A stretch of DNA of 64,000 nt, taken from Candidatus Nitrotoga arctica. GTDB taxonomy: Bacteria; Pseudomonadota; Gammaproteobacteria; Burkholderiales; Gallionellaceae. The notes under the pieces are model-generated. The model was not told where the DNA came from and searched no databases. It saw only the letters and a list, made by a program, of their open reading frames with translations. Location of the stretch: contig NZ_OU912926.1 in the NCBI RefSeq assembly GCF_918378365.1, positions 1,612,001 through 1,676,000 on the forward strand, read 5' to 3'. This document shows, in pieces, positions 45,351 through 53,755 of the stretch (the first letter of the stretch is position 1; the number at the start of each line of letters is the position of its first letter). The translations under genes were made by a program, and so were the position numbers.

Positions 45351-46667
45351 TTATGTGGTCACCCTTTCCCAGAATCGAGATGACAGCACAGGATCACGCA
45401 GCCCTTCATATTGCGCCCATGCCGGATATGCGTTTCTAAAATCCGCACCACTCATGTGCGCATCCTTGGCCGGATATAGTCGACCCCCGGCCTCACGCAC
45501 GATGGTATCCAGTCGCGAGAACAGGCGTGCAGTAATTTCGCCCTGTTGCGGAAAATCCAGGGCCAGTGTTGCGCCAGGCAGGGGGAACGAGAGCAGCCCG
45601 GGCGATGCCACGTCACCGAAGCGCTTCAACACCGCCAGGAAGGAGCCGCTATGCGCGGCTGCGATGGCATCAAGCAGCTCACGGGTCGCCGCCGCCGCAT
45701 TACCTTCCGGAATTGCGCACTGGTATTGCTGGAAACCGCGTGGTCCATAAATGCGGTTCCAGTTAAGGATGCGGTCTAAAGGATAAAAGAACGGTTCGTA
45801 GCTGATACGGCTGTTATGTCGGCCATCCCGGTGGCCCCCGTAGTAGGCGGAGTTCAACAGGCGCAATGACAGTCGGTTGATCGCGGAAAACGGTGGCGTT
45901 AGGGGGACATTTAGTTTGCATGGGTTGGCAAAAACCAGTGGCCCTTCCTCGGCATGATTGGCCGCCATATAGATCCCTCGTCCGACCGATTTGCCCCTGG
46001 CCAGGCAGTCGATCCACGACACAGCGAACTCATGCTTGGGATCCAGTTCCGCCGAGAGGACAAAGAACTCCTCTAGGGAACCGAAGCGCACATGGGTAGC
46101 GTCGATCAGGCTGGAGCGGATGGGTACCAGTTGCAGTTCTAGCCATTCGATGATGCCGGTCAGGCCCAACCCGCCTATGGTTGCCGCATACAATTCGGCG
46201 TTTTCCTGACGGGAACAGACCAAAGGAGGCCGATCGCTTCTGATCAGTCCAAAACGTGGCACATGGCAGCCGAAGGTTCCTCGAACATGGTGATTCTTGC
46301 CATGCACGTCATTGGCTAGCGCACCCCCCAATGTGACGAACTGGGTGCCGGGAGTCACCGGCAGGAACCAGCCTTGGGGGATGGCAAGGGCGAGCAATTC
46401 GCCCAGGGTCACCCCAGCCTCGGCACGAATTAAGCCGCTCTCCCAGTTTGCAGAAATAAAACGGTCAAGCGGTCGCATGTGCAGCGCATGGCCGCTGGTC
46501 GCCAAGCAACTGTCGCCATATGAACGGCCATTACCGAAGGGCAGCAAGGTGCCGTGTTGTGCCGCCATGTCAGCCAGTGTTTGCTGCAAGTCCGCACGCC
46601 AGTAACAAGGTTTGGCTGTTTGCGGATGAGATGGGTAGCGTCCCCACGATTGAAGGCTGTAGCTCAT
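45351..46667 (-). CDS. FAD-binding oxidase, decaprenylphosphoryl-ribose oxidase-like (DprE1-like)
   Basis: A 438-residue flavoprotein of the vanillyl-alcohol-oxidase fold. GNGRSYGDSCLA near residue 45 and the NDVHGKNHHVRGTFG segment near residue 119 match the FAD-binding motifs of mycobacterial DprE1 (GRSYGD, DIHGKNHH). LYPAKDAHMSG near the end holds the Lys equivalent to Lys418. The Cys387 position (in a PGxxxCVDFP context) reads LPGATLALDFP here, so Ala replaces Cys (alignment from memory). It would oxidise the 2'-OH of a polyprenylphosphoryl pentose. ATG 46667 overlaps the stop of the HAD-UbiA gene (ATGA); the open frame runs further upstream without homology. Confidence 0.85.
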   Translation of the reverse strand: MSYSLQSWGRYPSHPQTAKPCYWRADLQQTLADMAAQHGTLLPFGNGRSYGDSCLATSGHALHMRPLDRFISANWESGLIRAEAGVTLGELLALAIPQGWFLPVTPGTQFVTLGGALANDVHGKNHHVRGTFGCHVPRFGLIRSDRPPLVCSRQENAELYAATIGGLGLTGIIEWLELQLVPIRSSLIDATHVRFGSLEEFFVLSAELDPKHEFAVSWIDCLARGKSVGRGIYMAANHAEEGPLVFANPCKLNVPLTPPFSAINRLSLRLLNSAYYGGHRDGRHNSRISYEPFFYPLDRILNWNRIYGPRGFQQYQCAIPEGNAAAATRELLDAIAAAHSGSFLAVLKRFGDVASPGLLSFPLPGATLALDFPQQGEITARLFSRLDTIVREAGGRLYPAKDAHMSGADFRNAYPAWAQYEGLRDPVLSSRFWERVTT

Positions 46668-48091
46668 GTGGCGAACCAGAAAACGACAGCGAAAAGTACA
46701 CCGAGAAGCAGGCTGTTGCGATCTTTCATGGCGAAGACCACGGGGTCGTCGTGCATCCAGCCCCGATGGGCGATCATCCAGATGCGGGTGATCCAGTAGA
46801 GCAGTAAGGGGCAAGCCAGCCAGATGACCTGGGGATGGTGGTACAGCGCAAGAGTGTTTTGATCCTGAATGTATAGCGCCAGTACCATCACGGCTAGATA
46901 GCCGGACGCCACACCCTGAGAGGAGATCATTTCTAGGTCACCCGGGTAGTAGCCGCGCCCGTGGGTCAGCTCAGTCTTGCCTTTGCTGCGCGACTCGCGT
47001 AATTCCCCGTAGCGTTTGACCATAGCCAGGCTGAGGAACAGGAACATCGAAAATGCCAGCATCCAGAAGGTCAGACTGACATCGAATGCGAAGGTACCGG
47101 CGACAATACGCATGGTGTATAGCATCGCCAGGGTAATGACATCCACCGTCATGATCCGTTTCAGCACGAGGGAATAAGCCAGAGTTAAGGCGTAGTAAGA
47201 AGCCAGCGTCAGCGTGAATTTCCATGGCAGCAGCCACGCCGCCCCGGCGAATGCACCCAATAGCAGTGCCGGAAACACGAGCAAGGCCGCCTTGATCGGT
47301 ACCATACCAGAGGCCAGCGGGCGTAGACGCTTGCTGGGGTGCTGGCGGTCATCTTCTATATCCAGCAGATCATTGAGCAGATAGACGCTGGAGGCGCACA
47401 GGCCGAAAAATACAAAGGCAAGCATACCGTAAACCAGAAGGTCGAGTTCGCCGACCCGATGTGACGCCAGCAACGGCACGAAAAGCAGTGCATTTTTGAC
47501 CCATTGATGCAAGCGCAACTGTTTTATCCAGGCGCGCCAGGGGTGGGCAGTGGTGCGTATCACTTGCTCCACGTTACCGAGCCGCGTGGCCGCAGCCTCG
47601 ACCCCAAATTCAGGATTGGCAAGATAAGCCTTGTGAGCCGATGCCCACACCTTCAAGTCATCCCTTGAATTACCCACATAGTCGAAACCCTTCTCCCCAT
47701 ATTCACGGACCAAGACATCCCGTTTGGTGCGGGCTGAAAGATTGATATCCCCGTATGTAGCCAGAACACGAGCAAACAGGCCAAGATGGGTCGCGATCGC
47801 GTCCGCGTAATCTTGATGGCTAGCTGTAGCCAGAATCAGGGTTCGTCCCCCCGCTTTTTCCTGTTCAAGAAAGGCAATGACCTGCCTGTCATATGGAAGC
47901 AAAGTGACATCAAGTGACACTGCTGCCGCCAATTTTGTTTTCAGGTTTGCTTTGCCAGCCGACAACCAGAAAAGTGGTATCAATGCCCGAATTGGATTCT
48001 GCCGAAGAAAGGCAAACGTGGACTCGACTAACATGTCCGAACGCAGAAGTGTGCCGTCAAGATCGACGATTAAAGGGCGATTGATTAGCAT
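46664..48091 (-). CDS. HAD-UbiA fusion: polyprenyl-phosphate phosphoribosyltransferase-like with phosphatase domain
   Basis: A 475-residue fusion. Residues 1-190 are a haloacid-dehalogenase domain with motif I PLIVDLDGTLLRSD, LILATASHQDYADA as motif II and VGNSRDDLKVW near 140 as motif IV. Residues about 195-475 are a UbiA-type prenyltransferase with several membrane helices and the Asp-rich NDLLDIEDDRQHPSKRLRP near residue 245, closely like DPPR synthase Rv3806c of mycobacteria. The prenyltransferase would join phosphoribose to polyprenyl phosphate; the HAD part could remove the 5-phosphate. It is the first gene of the minus-strand module, with the DprE1-like gene coupled downstream. Confidence 0.87.
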   Translation of the reverse strand: MLINRPLIVDLDGTLLRSDMLVESTFAFLRQNPIRALIPLFWLSAGKANLKTKLAAAVSLDVTLLPYDRQVIAFLEQEKAGGRTLILATASHQDYADAIATHLGLFARVLATYGDINLSARTKRDVLVREYGEKGFDYVGNSRDDLKVWASAHKAYLANPEFGVEAAATRLGNVEQVIRTTAHPWRAWIKQLRLHQWVKNALLFVPLLASHRVGELDLLVYGMLAFVFFGLCASSVYLLNDLLDIEDDRQHPSKRLRPLASGMVPIKAALLVFPALLLGAFAGAAWLLPWKFTLTLASYYALTLAYSLVLKRIMTVDVITLAMLYTMRIVAGTFAFDVSLTFWMLAFSMFLFLSLAMVKRYGELRESRSKGKTELTHGRGYYPGDLEMISSQGVASGYLAVMVLALYIQDQNTLALYHHPQVIWLACPLLLYWITRIWMIAHRGWMHDDPVVFAMKDRNSLLLGVLFAVVFWFAT

Positions 48092-48534
48092 AAAGTTGCT
48101 TTGTCGGTAAAGCAGGCCGGATTGTATTTGACCGCAAAATATTGCTTTTGGGCAATTGGAAATAAATTCATACAGATTGACTCAGGCACTAACAAAAAGT
48201 ATCTGCTGCCCTGAGTTTCTCTACGATTTTACTTTTTCTAAAGCAACGACATTATTGCCACCAATTTAATTGCTGACTTATTTTGCAATAAATTAATTAC
48301 TTAAGCAACCAATAACAGACTGTTTGTCAGCTCGAAATCAATGGCAAATCAATACGCCAATAAATGCAAATAAATGGGGGCAGACTCACTGCTGTCCCAT
48401 AATTCATCTAAATCAATTTACAAGACGTGATCTCATCGCACTATTTAAACTTAAACCACCATCAGATCAAAATTCCGATGCAGTAAAAGTGGTCTGCGGC
48501 ATAGTTGAAGGATGCCGCATAATGAGTAAGTTAA
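48092..48534. other. AT-rich gap upstream of the glycan module
   Basis: No convincing gene is seen. The promoter of the minus-strand module beginning at 48091 should lie here. An open stretch on the plus strand (48324-48554) has no recognisable motif. Near 48373 the bases AAATGGGGGCAGACTCACTG resemble GGGGTCAGA-type sequences seen next to small repeats in betaproteobacteria, but this is weak. Confidence 0.4.
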
Positions 48535-48931
48535 GAGATACGGAATTCCATTGATGTGTGTCTTAGCAGCAACTTTTTTTGAGCATCTTCCTGATAGGCA
48601 AGCAATGGACGATGTTTTAAAAGAGGCGTTACGTGTATTGAAGCCTAATGGGCGATATGTGGCAATGCAGCGAAATATACACTATGAGCCAGGCAAGTAT
48701 TGGGATTACTACGATCGTGTTTTGCCATTAAGTCATTTGTCCTGCAAAGAGGCTTTTGAAAAAGCAGGATTTATGGTTGAAGAGCTGATTCCAAAATTTG
48801 TCCCTTTCTCGACTTCTAGTCGATTACCTCAGTGGCCCATTCTAGTAAGGCTATATTTGGCTTTTCCACCAATATGGAATCTTTTAGGTGGTCAGTTTGT
48901 TCTAATTGCAAGAAAGATAGCAAATGATTAA
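48535..48931 (+). pseudogene. Class I methyltransferase, truncated and frameshifted remnant
   Basis: Only the C-terminal half of a methyltransferase is present: FFEHLPDRQAMDDVLKEA (motif II region), then RVLKPNGRYVAMQRN and PQWPILVRLYLAFPP up to the stop. Just before FFEH a run of seven T shifts the frame. In the frame before it the bases read NSIDVCLSSNFF, which is the expected start of motif II, up to a stop codon at 48532. The SAM-binding glycine motif is missing. The remnant is on the plus strand, opposite to the glycan module, and lies next to a decayed transposase, marking a rearranged edge. Confidence 0.7.
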
Positions 48932-49025
48932 TGCGATCATTGGCAATGCGAAAACGAGAGCGAACAGTAATGCATCCCAATGCAGCAGAAAATCGGAGGT
49001 GTTGAATTGCCAATAGCCAGTAATT

Positions 49026-49390
49026 ATGAGCGGATCACTGTTGGGCGCTCTCTTCGGCCTACTGGGTGATCGTGTGCTAAGCCGCGCCAACTCGCGGCAG
49101 CGCGATATCTTGGTAAAGGAGCAAGCAAGGCAGGTAAGGCATGAAGAAAGCACTTACTCAGATGAATGTACCACTGATCAACGTAATTGCCGAGATCGTC
49201 GGCAACACTGGACAGGACATCGCCGGGGAGCGTGACCGCCTAACTGACGAAACTGTCCAACTATCGGATTCACGCCAACGCTGAATAATTTCAAAGACCT
49301 TCGAAGACAACTGGTTGGACGAGCATGTATTCTGCTTGTCCTAGGCGCAGATTGTTGCGATATACGCCAAGTGGGTGAAAATAATCAAAC
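49026..49390 (+). pseudogene. IS110-family transposase remnant
   Basis: Three pieces in shifted frames read like the central part of an IS110 transposase. They are RQRDILVKEQARQVRH (49093-49143), then MKKALTQMNVPLINVIAEI with IAGERDR (49141-49280), then TFEDNWLDEHVFCLS, a TAG stop, and AQIVAIYAKWVK (about 49300-49380). The order and spacing match intact copies, in which a block like QKALTQMN is followed by AGERD and then a segment like NWREEHLFAL. Both the N-terminal DEDD half and the C-terminal half are missing. It is a dead fragment between the methyltransferase remnant and lysS. The call rests on memory of the family, not on a search. Confidence 0.55.
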
Positions 49391-49449
49391 CGATTGCGGG
49401 AGGTTGAAAGTTGGCTATCCATTCTAGATCACGCAGAGCCGTTATTTCG

Positions 49450-50955
49450 TTATCTTTCGGGACGCATTTGCGGAAATAAAATTACATCGCGGATGCTGGG
49501 ACTATTGGTAAGCAGCATCACCAGCCGGTCTATTCCGATGCCTTCTCCGGCGGTGGGTGGCAGACCATACTCCAGCGCGCGAATATAATCGCTGTCCTTG
49601 AACATGGCTTCTTCGTCACCTGCTTCCCGAGCCGTTACCTGCGCATCAAAGCGCGCTTCCTGGTCTTCCGGGTCATTCAACTCAGAGAAGCCATTGGCGA
49701 TTTCGCGTCCCACCATAAATAGTTCAAATCGCTCGGTAATTTCCGGGCGCGTATCACTGCGGCGCGCCAGTGGCGAGGCTTCTGCGGGATAGTCGATGAT
49801 GAAAGTTGGCTCGAATAACTGATGCTCAGTCAGCTCTTCAAACAGCGAAAGTTGCAGTCCGCCCACACCATCCGCCGCCCTGTATTTGGCCTTCAGGTCT
49901 TGTAATTCGTTGATGAGGAAATCGCGGTCATTCAGTTGCTCGTCAGAAAACTGCGGATGATATTTCTGAATTGCCTGTGCAATGGTCAGTCGATGGAACG
50001 GTTGCCCCAAGTCGAGCTCACGTCCCTGATAGGAGAATACGGTGGTGCCCAGCACCTTGCGCGCCACTTCGCTAAACAGCTTCTCGGTGAAGTCCATTAG
50101 ATATCGATAATCCCGATAGGCTTCATAAAATTCGATCATGGTGAACTCGGGGTTATGTCGGGTAGAAAGCCCCTCGTTGCGAAAGTTGCGGTTGATTTCG
50201 AATACCTTCTCAAACCCACCCACCACCAGCCGCTTGAGATATAGCTCCGGCGCGATGCGCAGATATAGCTGCATATCCAGGGCATTGTGGTGCGTGATAA
50301 AGGGCTTGGCCGATGCGCCGCCCGGAATGGAATGCATCATCGGCGTTTCCACTTCGAGGTAATTGTGGCGTATGAAAAATTCCCGTATAGCCTGAATTAC
50401 TTTGGAGCGAATAATAAATGTATTGCGCGTGTCTTCATTGGTGATGAGATCCACATGCCGTTGACGATATTTTTGTTCCTGGTCGCTCAGACCGTGAAAT
50501 TTTTCCGGTAACGGGCGGAGTGCTTTAGTCAACAGACGCAGCCCGGTCACACGAACAGAAAGTTCACCGGTTTTGGTTTTAAACAGTACGCCTGTTGCAC
50601 CAAGAATGTCGCCCAGGTCATAGTGCTTGAATGCATCATGCGCTACTTCGCCGGTATCGCTATTGTTAATAAATAGCTGGATGCGTCCGCTCATGTCATT
50701 CAGAGTGGCAAAGCTGGCTTTGCCCATTACGCGCTTTAACATCATGCGCCCGGCTACAGCCACGCTTATATGTGCTGTTTCCAGTTCGTCCTGGCTCATT
50801 GCGCTGTAAGCATCATGCAAATCACCGGCCAGATTTTTTCGCTCAAAATCATTCGGAAAAGCTACGCCTTCTTTGCGAAGTGTAGTGAGTTTAGCGCGGC
50901 GCTCGGTGATAATTTGATTTTCGTCTTGCTGAGGTATGGTTGGTTCGGTAGTCAT
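49450..50955 (-). CDS. lysS: Lysyl-tRNA synthetase, class II
   Basis: LysS charges tRNA-Lys with lysine. The 501-residue product has an N-terminal OB-fold anticodon-binding domain (about residues 60-170, including [19 protein letters not shown]). The class II catalytic domain follows, with motif 1 [19 protein letters not shown], motif 2 [20 protein letters not shown] and motif 3 [13 protein letters not shown] near residue 480. Length and motifs are normal. It is expressed on its own on the minus strand; prfB lies further upstream on the same strand, an order often seen in proteobacteria, although here two other genes separate them. Confidence 0.97.
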   Translation of the reverse strand: MTTEPTIPQQDENQIITERRAKLTTLRKEGVAFPNDFERKNLAGDLHDAYSAMSQDELETAHISVAVAGRMMLKRVMGKASFATLNDMSGRIQLFINNSDTGEVAHDAFKHYDLGDILGATGVLFKTKTGELSVRVTGLRLLTKALRPLPEKFHGLSDQEQKYRQRHVDLITNEDTRNTFIIRSKVIQAIREFFIRHNYLEVETPMMHSIPGGASAKPFITHHNALDMQLYLRIAPELYLKRLVVGGFEKVFEINRNFRNEGLSTRHNPEFTMIEFYEAYRDYRYLMDFTEKLFSEVARKVLGTTVFSYQGRELDLGQPFHRLTIAQAIQKYHPQFSDEQLNDRDFLINELQDLKAKYRAADGVGGLQLSLFEELTEHQLFEPTFIIDYPAEASPLARRSDTRPEITERFELFMVGREIANGFSELNDPEDQEARFDAQVTAREAGDEEAMFKDSDYIRALEYGLPPTAGEGIGIDRLVMLLTNSPSIRDVILFPQMRPER

Positions 50956-51290
50956 GATGTGTGGATAAATTTATGATCAAAAATTCAGGAGTACTTTCAA
51001 AGGCGCAGGATTGTGGCACGAATGCTACATTACGTGCAATTTAAGAAAGGATATGCGAAGAGGTGGGAACATCCGAATGCTTTGTCCATTGTCGTCGTAC
51101 AAATTTTAACAATGCAAATCAGGGCATGGAAAAACTCTCGCGTGGCACAAATAATTATCACAACGGGGTTAGGTGCAACTACGTTTTTACACGGTCTGGT
51201 GCGAAGCTAACTACCATGAAACGGAAATCGTAGTCTGGCTCCGTGAATGTTCTCATCACCTCGTAATACTATCGATGCCACACCATCGGC
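50956..51290. other. 335-bp gap between lysS and an exported-protein gene
   Basis: I see no gene here. A plus-strand stretch at 51013-51210 could encode 65 residues, but it has no signal peptide or recognisable motif and no ribosome-binding site. The lysS promoter should be in this gap. No terminator-like hairpin with a T-run was found. Confidence 0.5.
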
Positions 51291-52121
51291 CTAACGTACT
51301 TGACTGGCGGACGAATTGAACTGAAGTGTGAAGGTACCACATGCCAGATACGAGCCATTGCTCACCACCGGTTGTGTAGTTGCAGTCGCCGTAGCGCCTG
51401 GCGCAAGTCCAAAGGTGAGGAAAGACACCTGGCCCGTTATGTCACCATCGACTATTACATCGAAGAAGAGGGCAGGTGAAACTGTGACGGCGCTCACATT
51501 GGTAAATGACAACGTAGCTTGGCAAATAATGCCCAATAAGGGGTTGAATGCCATAGAGTTGAGCCGAATACCTTTGAAGTCAAAAGGAAAGTGACCCGTC
51601 TGAACCGGCTCAGTGGCAAACACCTGCCTTGTAATCATCTTCGATCCTGATACACCGTTAATCGTATACTTCATCGTGCCAGTATTGGTATCAGTAAACG
51701 CGAAATTGATCGTTCCAACCGTAGTCACAATCTTATTAGCGCTGTTCCATGGAATTGTTAGCGCCGAGCCTCCTGTAACCGCGTATAAATCGCCAGTACA
51801 CCCATCGGCCGCCACCGCACAATTGGAAGCGACATACCACGTTGGTCTACCCTCAAAGTCGTAGGTATAGAGCGTAGCGAAAATCACACCATATTGCTGA
51901 GTAAGCCCAACACCCCAACCAGATTCATTTTGATTCCACCATAAACCCGTCATGGGTGAGATCGTTGTATAAACGGTAAAGCTCGTCGAGCTGGCCATGG
52001 GCGATACAAGAACAAACGCCAGCGCCATCACCGCGCCAAAGCAAGCGTGCAGCTTGCGAGTAATAGCAATTTGGAAGGCACCATGAATTTTATTTTCGAA
52101 TAGAAATTTAATATTTTTCAT
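51291..52121 (-). CDS. Exported protein of unknown function with WWNQNESGWG motif
   Basis: A 276-residue protein with a signal peptide (about residues 25-46, ending MASS after a charged head). The mature N-terminal part has GLWWNQNESGWGVGLTQQ, then ATLYTYDFEGRPTWYVAS, a pattern I have seen repeated in many betaproteobacterial secreted proteins. It is followed by a beta-rich domain and a C-terminal part with LSFTNVSAVTVSPALFFDV and the conserved Cys near the end. I do not recognise a function. It ends 497 bp from lysS and starts 39 bp after a small DUF3301 gene; its own promoter is probably upstream. Confidence 0.6.
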   Translation of the reverse strand: MKNIKFLFENKIHGAFQIAITRKLHACFGAVMALAFVLVSPMASSTSFTVYTTISPMTGLWWNQNESGWGVGLTQQYGVIFATLYTYDFEGRPTWYVASNCAVAADGCTGDLYAVTGGSALTIPWNSANKIVTTVGTINFAFTDTNTGTMKYTINGVSGSKMITRQVFATEPVQTGHFPFDFKGIRLNSMAFNPLLGIICQATLSFTNVSAVTVSPALFFDVIVDGDITGQVSFLTFGLAPGATATATTQPVVSNGSYLACGTFTLQFNSSASQVR

Positions 52122-52160
52122 ATTTTATAGATGCTATAGGTTCACTTAAAGGCTGTCTGT

Positions 52161-52478
52161 TCAGGACATTATTTGATAGGGTTCCATCGTTACTGACTCG
52201 ACTTTGTCACCAAGTAAGACCAGTTGTCCTTCAAGCCGAGTGTTACCTGTCTCGCTGAACAAGAAACGATAGGTGCGTCGCAATACCCTTCGCCCCGTCT
52301 TATCGCGAGCAAGAACCAGCCCGATGTTGGCAACTGTGTCGTCGAGGAATTGCAAATTTTCATTGTTGCAGATATTTTTTCCCATATTCCGGGCGATCTC
52401 AAGGGCGCGCAGACTGTCAAACCAGAACCACCCCAGCGCAGCTAACAAAAGCAGGAGAAATAAACTTATCGTATCCAT
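52161..52478 (-). CDS. DUF3301 domain-containing protein
   Basis: A 105-residue protein with an N-terminal membrane helix (about residues 4-20). The DUF3301 pattern follows: WFDSLRALEIARNMGKNICN, NLQFLDDTVANIGLVLAR, RRTYRFLFSETGNTRLEGQL. Function is unknown in the family; a small inner-membrane role is likely. ATG 52478 is preferred to an upstream TTG at 52502, which would place charged residues before the helix. It lies between the exported-protein gene and prfB, both on the minus strand, with no sign of co-transcription to prfB. Confidence 0.8.
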   Translation of the reverse strand: MDTISLFLLLLLAALGWFWFDSLRALEIARNMGKNICNNENLQFLDDTVANIGLVLARDKTGRRVLRRTYRFLFSETGNTRLEGQLVLLGDKVESVTMEPYQIMS

Positions 52479-52582
52479 TGTTGGAAAATCCTGAATGATC
52501 AATTCGGTAAATTTTAACTGATTCTAATGTGATTTTTTTCAAAAGACGCACATCATTATTAGCCTGCGCCAGCTCAATCTGA

Positions 52583-53687
52583 TTAGCCCCCTTGCTTCAA
52601 ACTGGCACTAATAAATTCATCAAGGTCACCATCCAGCACCCCTTGAGTGTTGCCTATTTCCACATTGGTGCGCAGATCCTTGATGCGCGATTGATCCAGA
52701 ACGTAAGAACGGATTTGATGTCCCCAGCCGATGTCTGTTTTTCCATCTTCCATTTCCTTTTTTTCGGCATTGCGTTTACGCAGTTCGGCTTCATACATGC
52801 GTGACTTTAGCATTGCCATCGCTTCTGCACGATTGCGGTGTTGCGAGCGGTCGCTCTGGCATTGCACCACAATGCCGGTCGGTGCGTGGGTGATGCGCAC
52901 CGCTGAATCGGTCTTGTTGATATGCTGTCCGCCCGCACCACTTGCGCGGTAGGTATCCACGCGCAGGTCTGCCGGGTTGATTTCGATTTCGATCGATTCA
53001 TCTACTTCAGGATAGACAAATACGCTGGAAAAAGAGGTGTGGCGGCGGTTTCCGGAGTCGAATGGGGACTTGCGCACCAGTCGGTGTACGCCAGTCTCGG
53101 TACGTAAATGGCCATGAGCATAGTCGCCAGTTACCTTGAGTACGGCCCCTTTGATACCGGCTACTTCGCCATCGGATTGCTCCAATACTTCCACTTGGAA
53201 GCCCTTTTTTTCGCAGTATCGCAGATACATGCGCAACAGCATCGAAGCCCAGTCTTGTGCCTCGGTACCACCAGAGCCCGCTTGAATGTCGAGGAAGCAG
53301 TTGTTGGAATCCATTGGCTTGGAAAACATGCGGCGGAATTCCATGTCCGCCACTTTTTTCTCCATTTTTTGCACATCCTGCACGATGCTATTGAGACTGT
53401 CATCGTCATTTTCCGCCAACGCCATTTCAAATAGCTCGGCTGTATCATCAAGATCTTGATTTAGCTGATTCAGGGTGAGAACGATGCCTTCAAGCATCTT
53501 CCGCTCACGCCCCAGTTCTTGAGAGCGCTTATTGTCCTGCCAGATGGCTGGATCCTCAGCGAGGATTACGACTTCGGCCAGTCGCTCTTGTTTGCCATCG
53601 AAGTCAAAGATACCTCCGTAGTTCAGTGATACGAACACGAAGGTCCTGTAACTGGTAGGTGAGGGCGTTGAGTTGTTCGGCTTCCAT
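52583..53687 (-). CDS. prfB: Peptide chain release factor 2 with programmed +1 frameshift
   Basis: RF2 ends translation at UGA and UAA. The first frame starts at ATG 53687 ([16 protein letters not shown]) and meets TGA at 53606-53604 after 27 codons. Reading goes on after a +1 slip at CTTTGAC into [12 protein letters not shown], giving 367 residues in all. The stop-recognising SPF tripeptide is in [15 protein letters not shown] and the catalytic GGQ in [15 protein letters not shown]. The frameshift serves as feedback: when RF2 is scarce, slippage rises. Calling the gene only from the second frame would lose the true N-terminus. Confidence 0.97.
53603..53618 (-). promoter_or_regulatory. prfB recoding site
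   Basis: On the minus strand the bases CGGAGGTATCTTTGAC contain an internal Shine-Dalgarno-like GGAGGT three bases before the CTT slip codon and the in-frame TGA followed by C. This is the standard RF2 autoregulation signal; in E. coli the same AGG-GGG-TAT-CTT-TGA-C order is used. Confidence 0.95.
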
Positions 53688-53755
53688 TAGTATTGTCGAG
53701 TACAGAAAAAGGGGCGATTATAACTGAAAGCTCAGCTCGGAGTTTAAAGGGGCAG

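Noticed and set aside
48324..48554. Plus-strand open frame before the methyltransferase remnant
   Set aside because: Composition and content show no protein features; no start signal.
51013..51210. Plus-strand open frame of 65 codons upstream of lysS
   Set aside because: No ribosome-binding site, motif or signal peptide; probably the promoter region.
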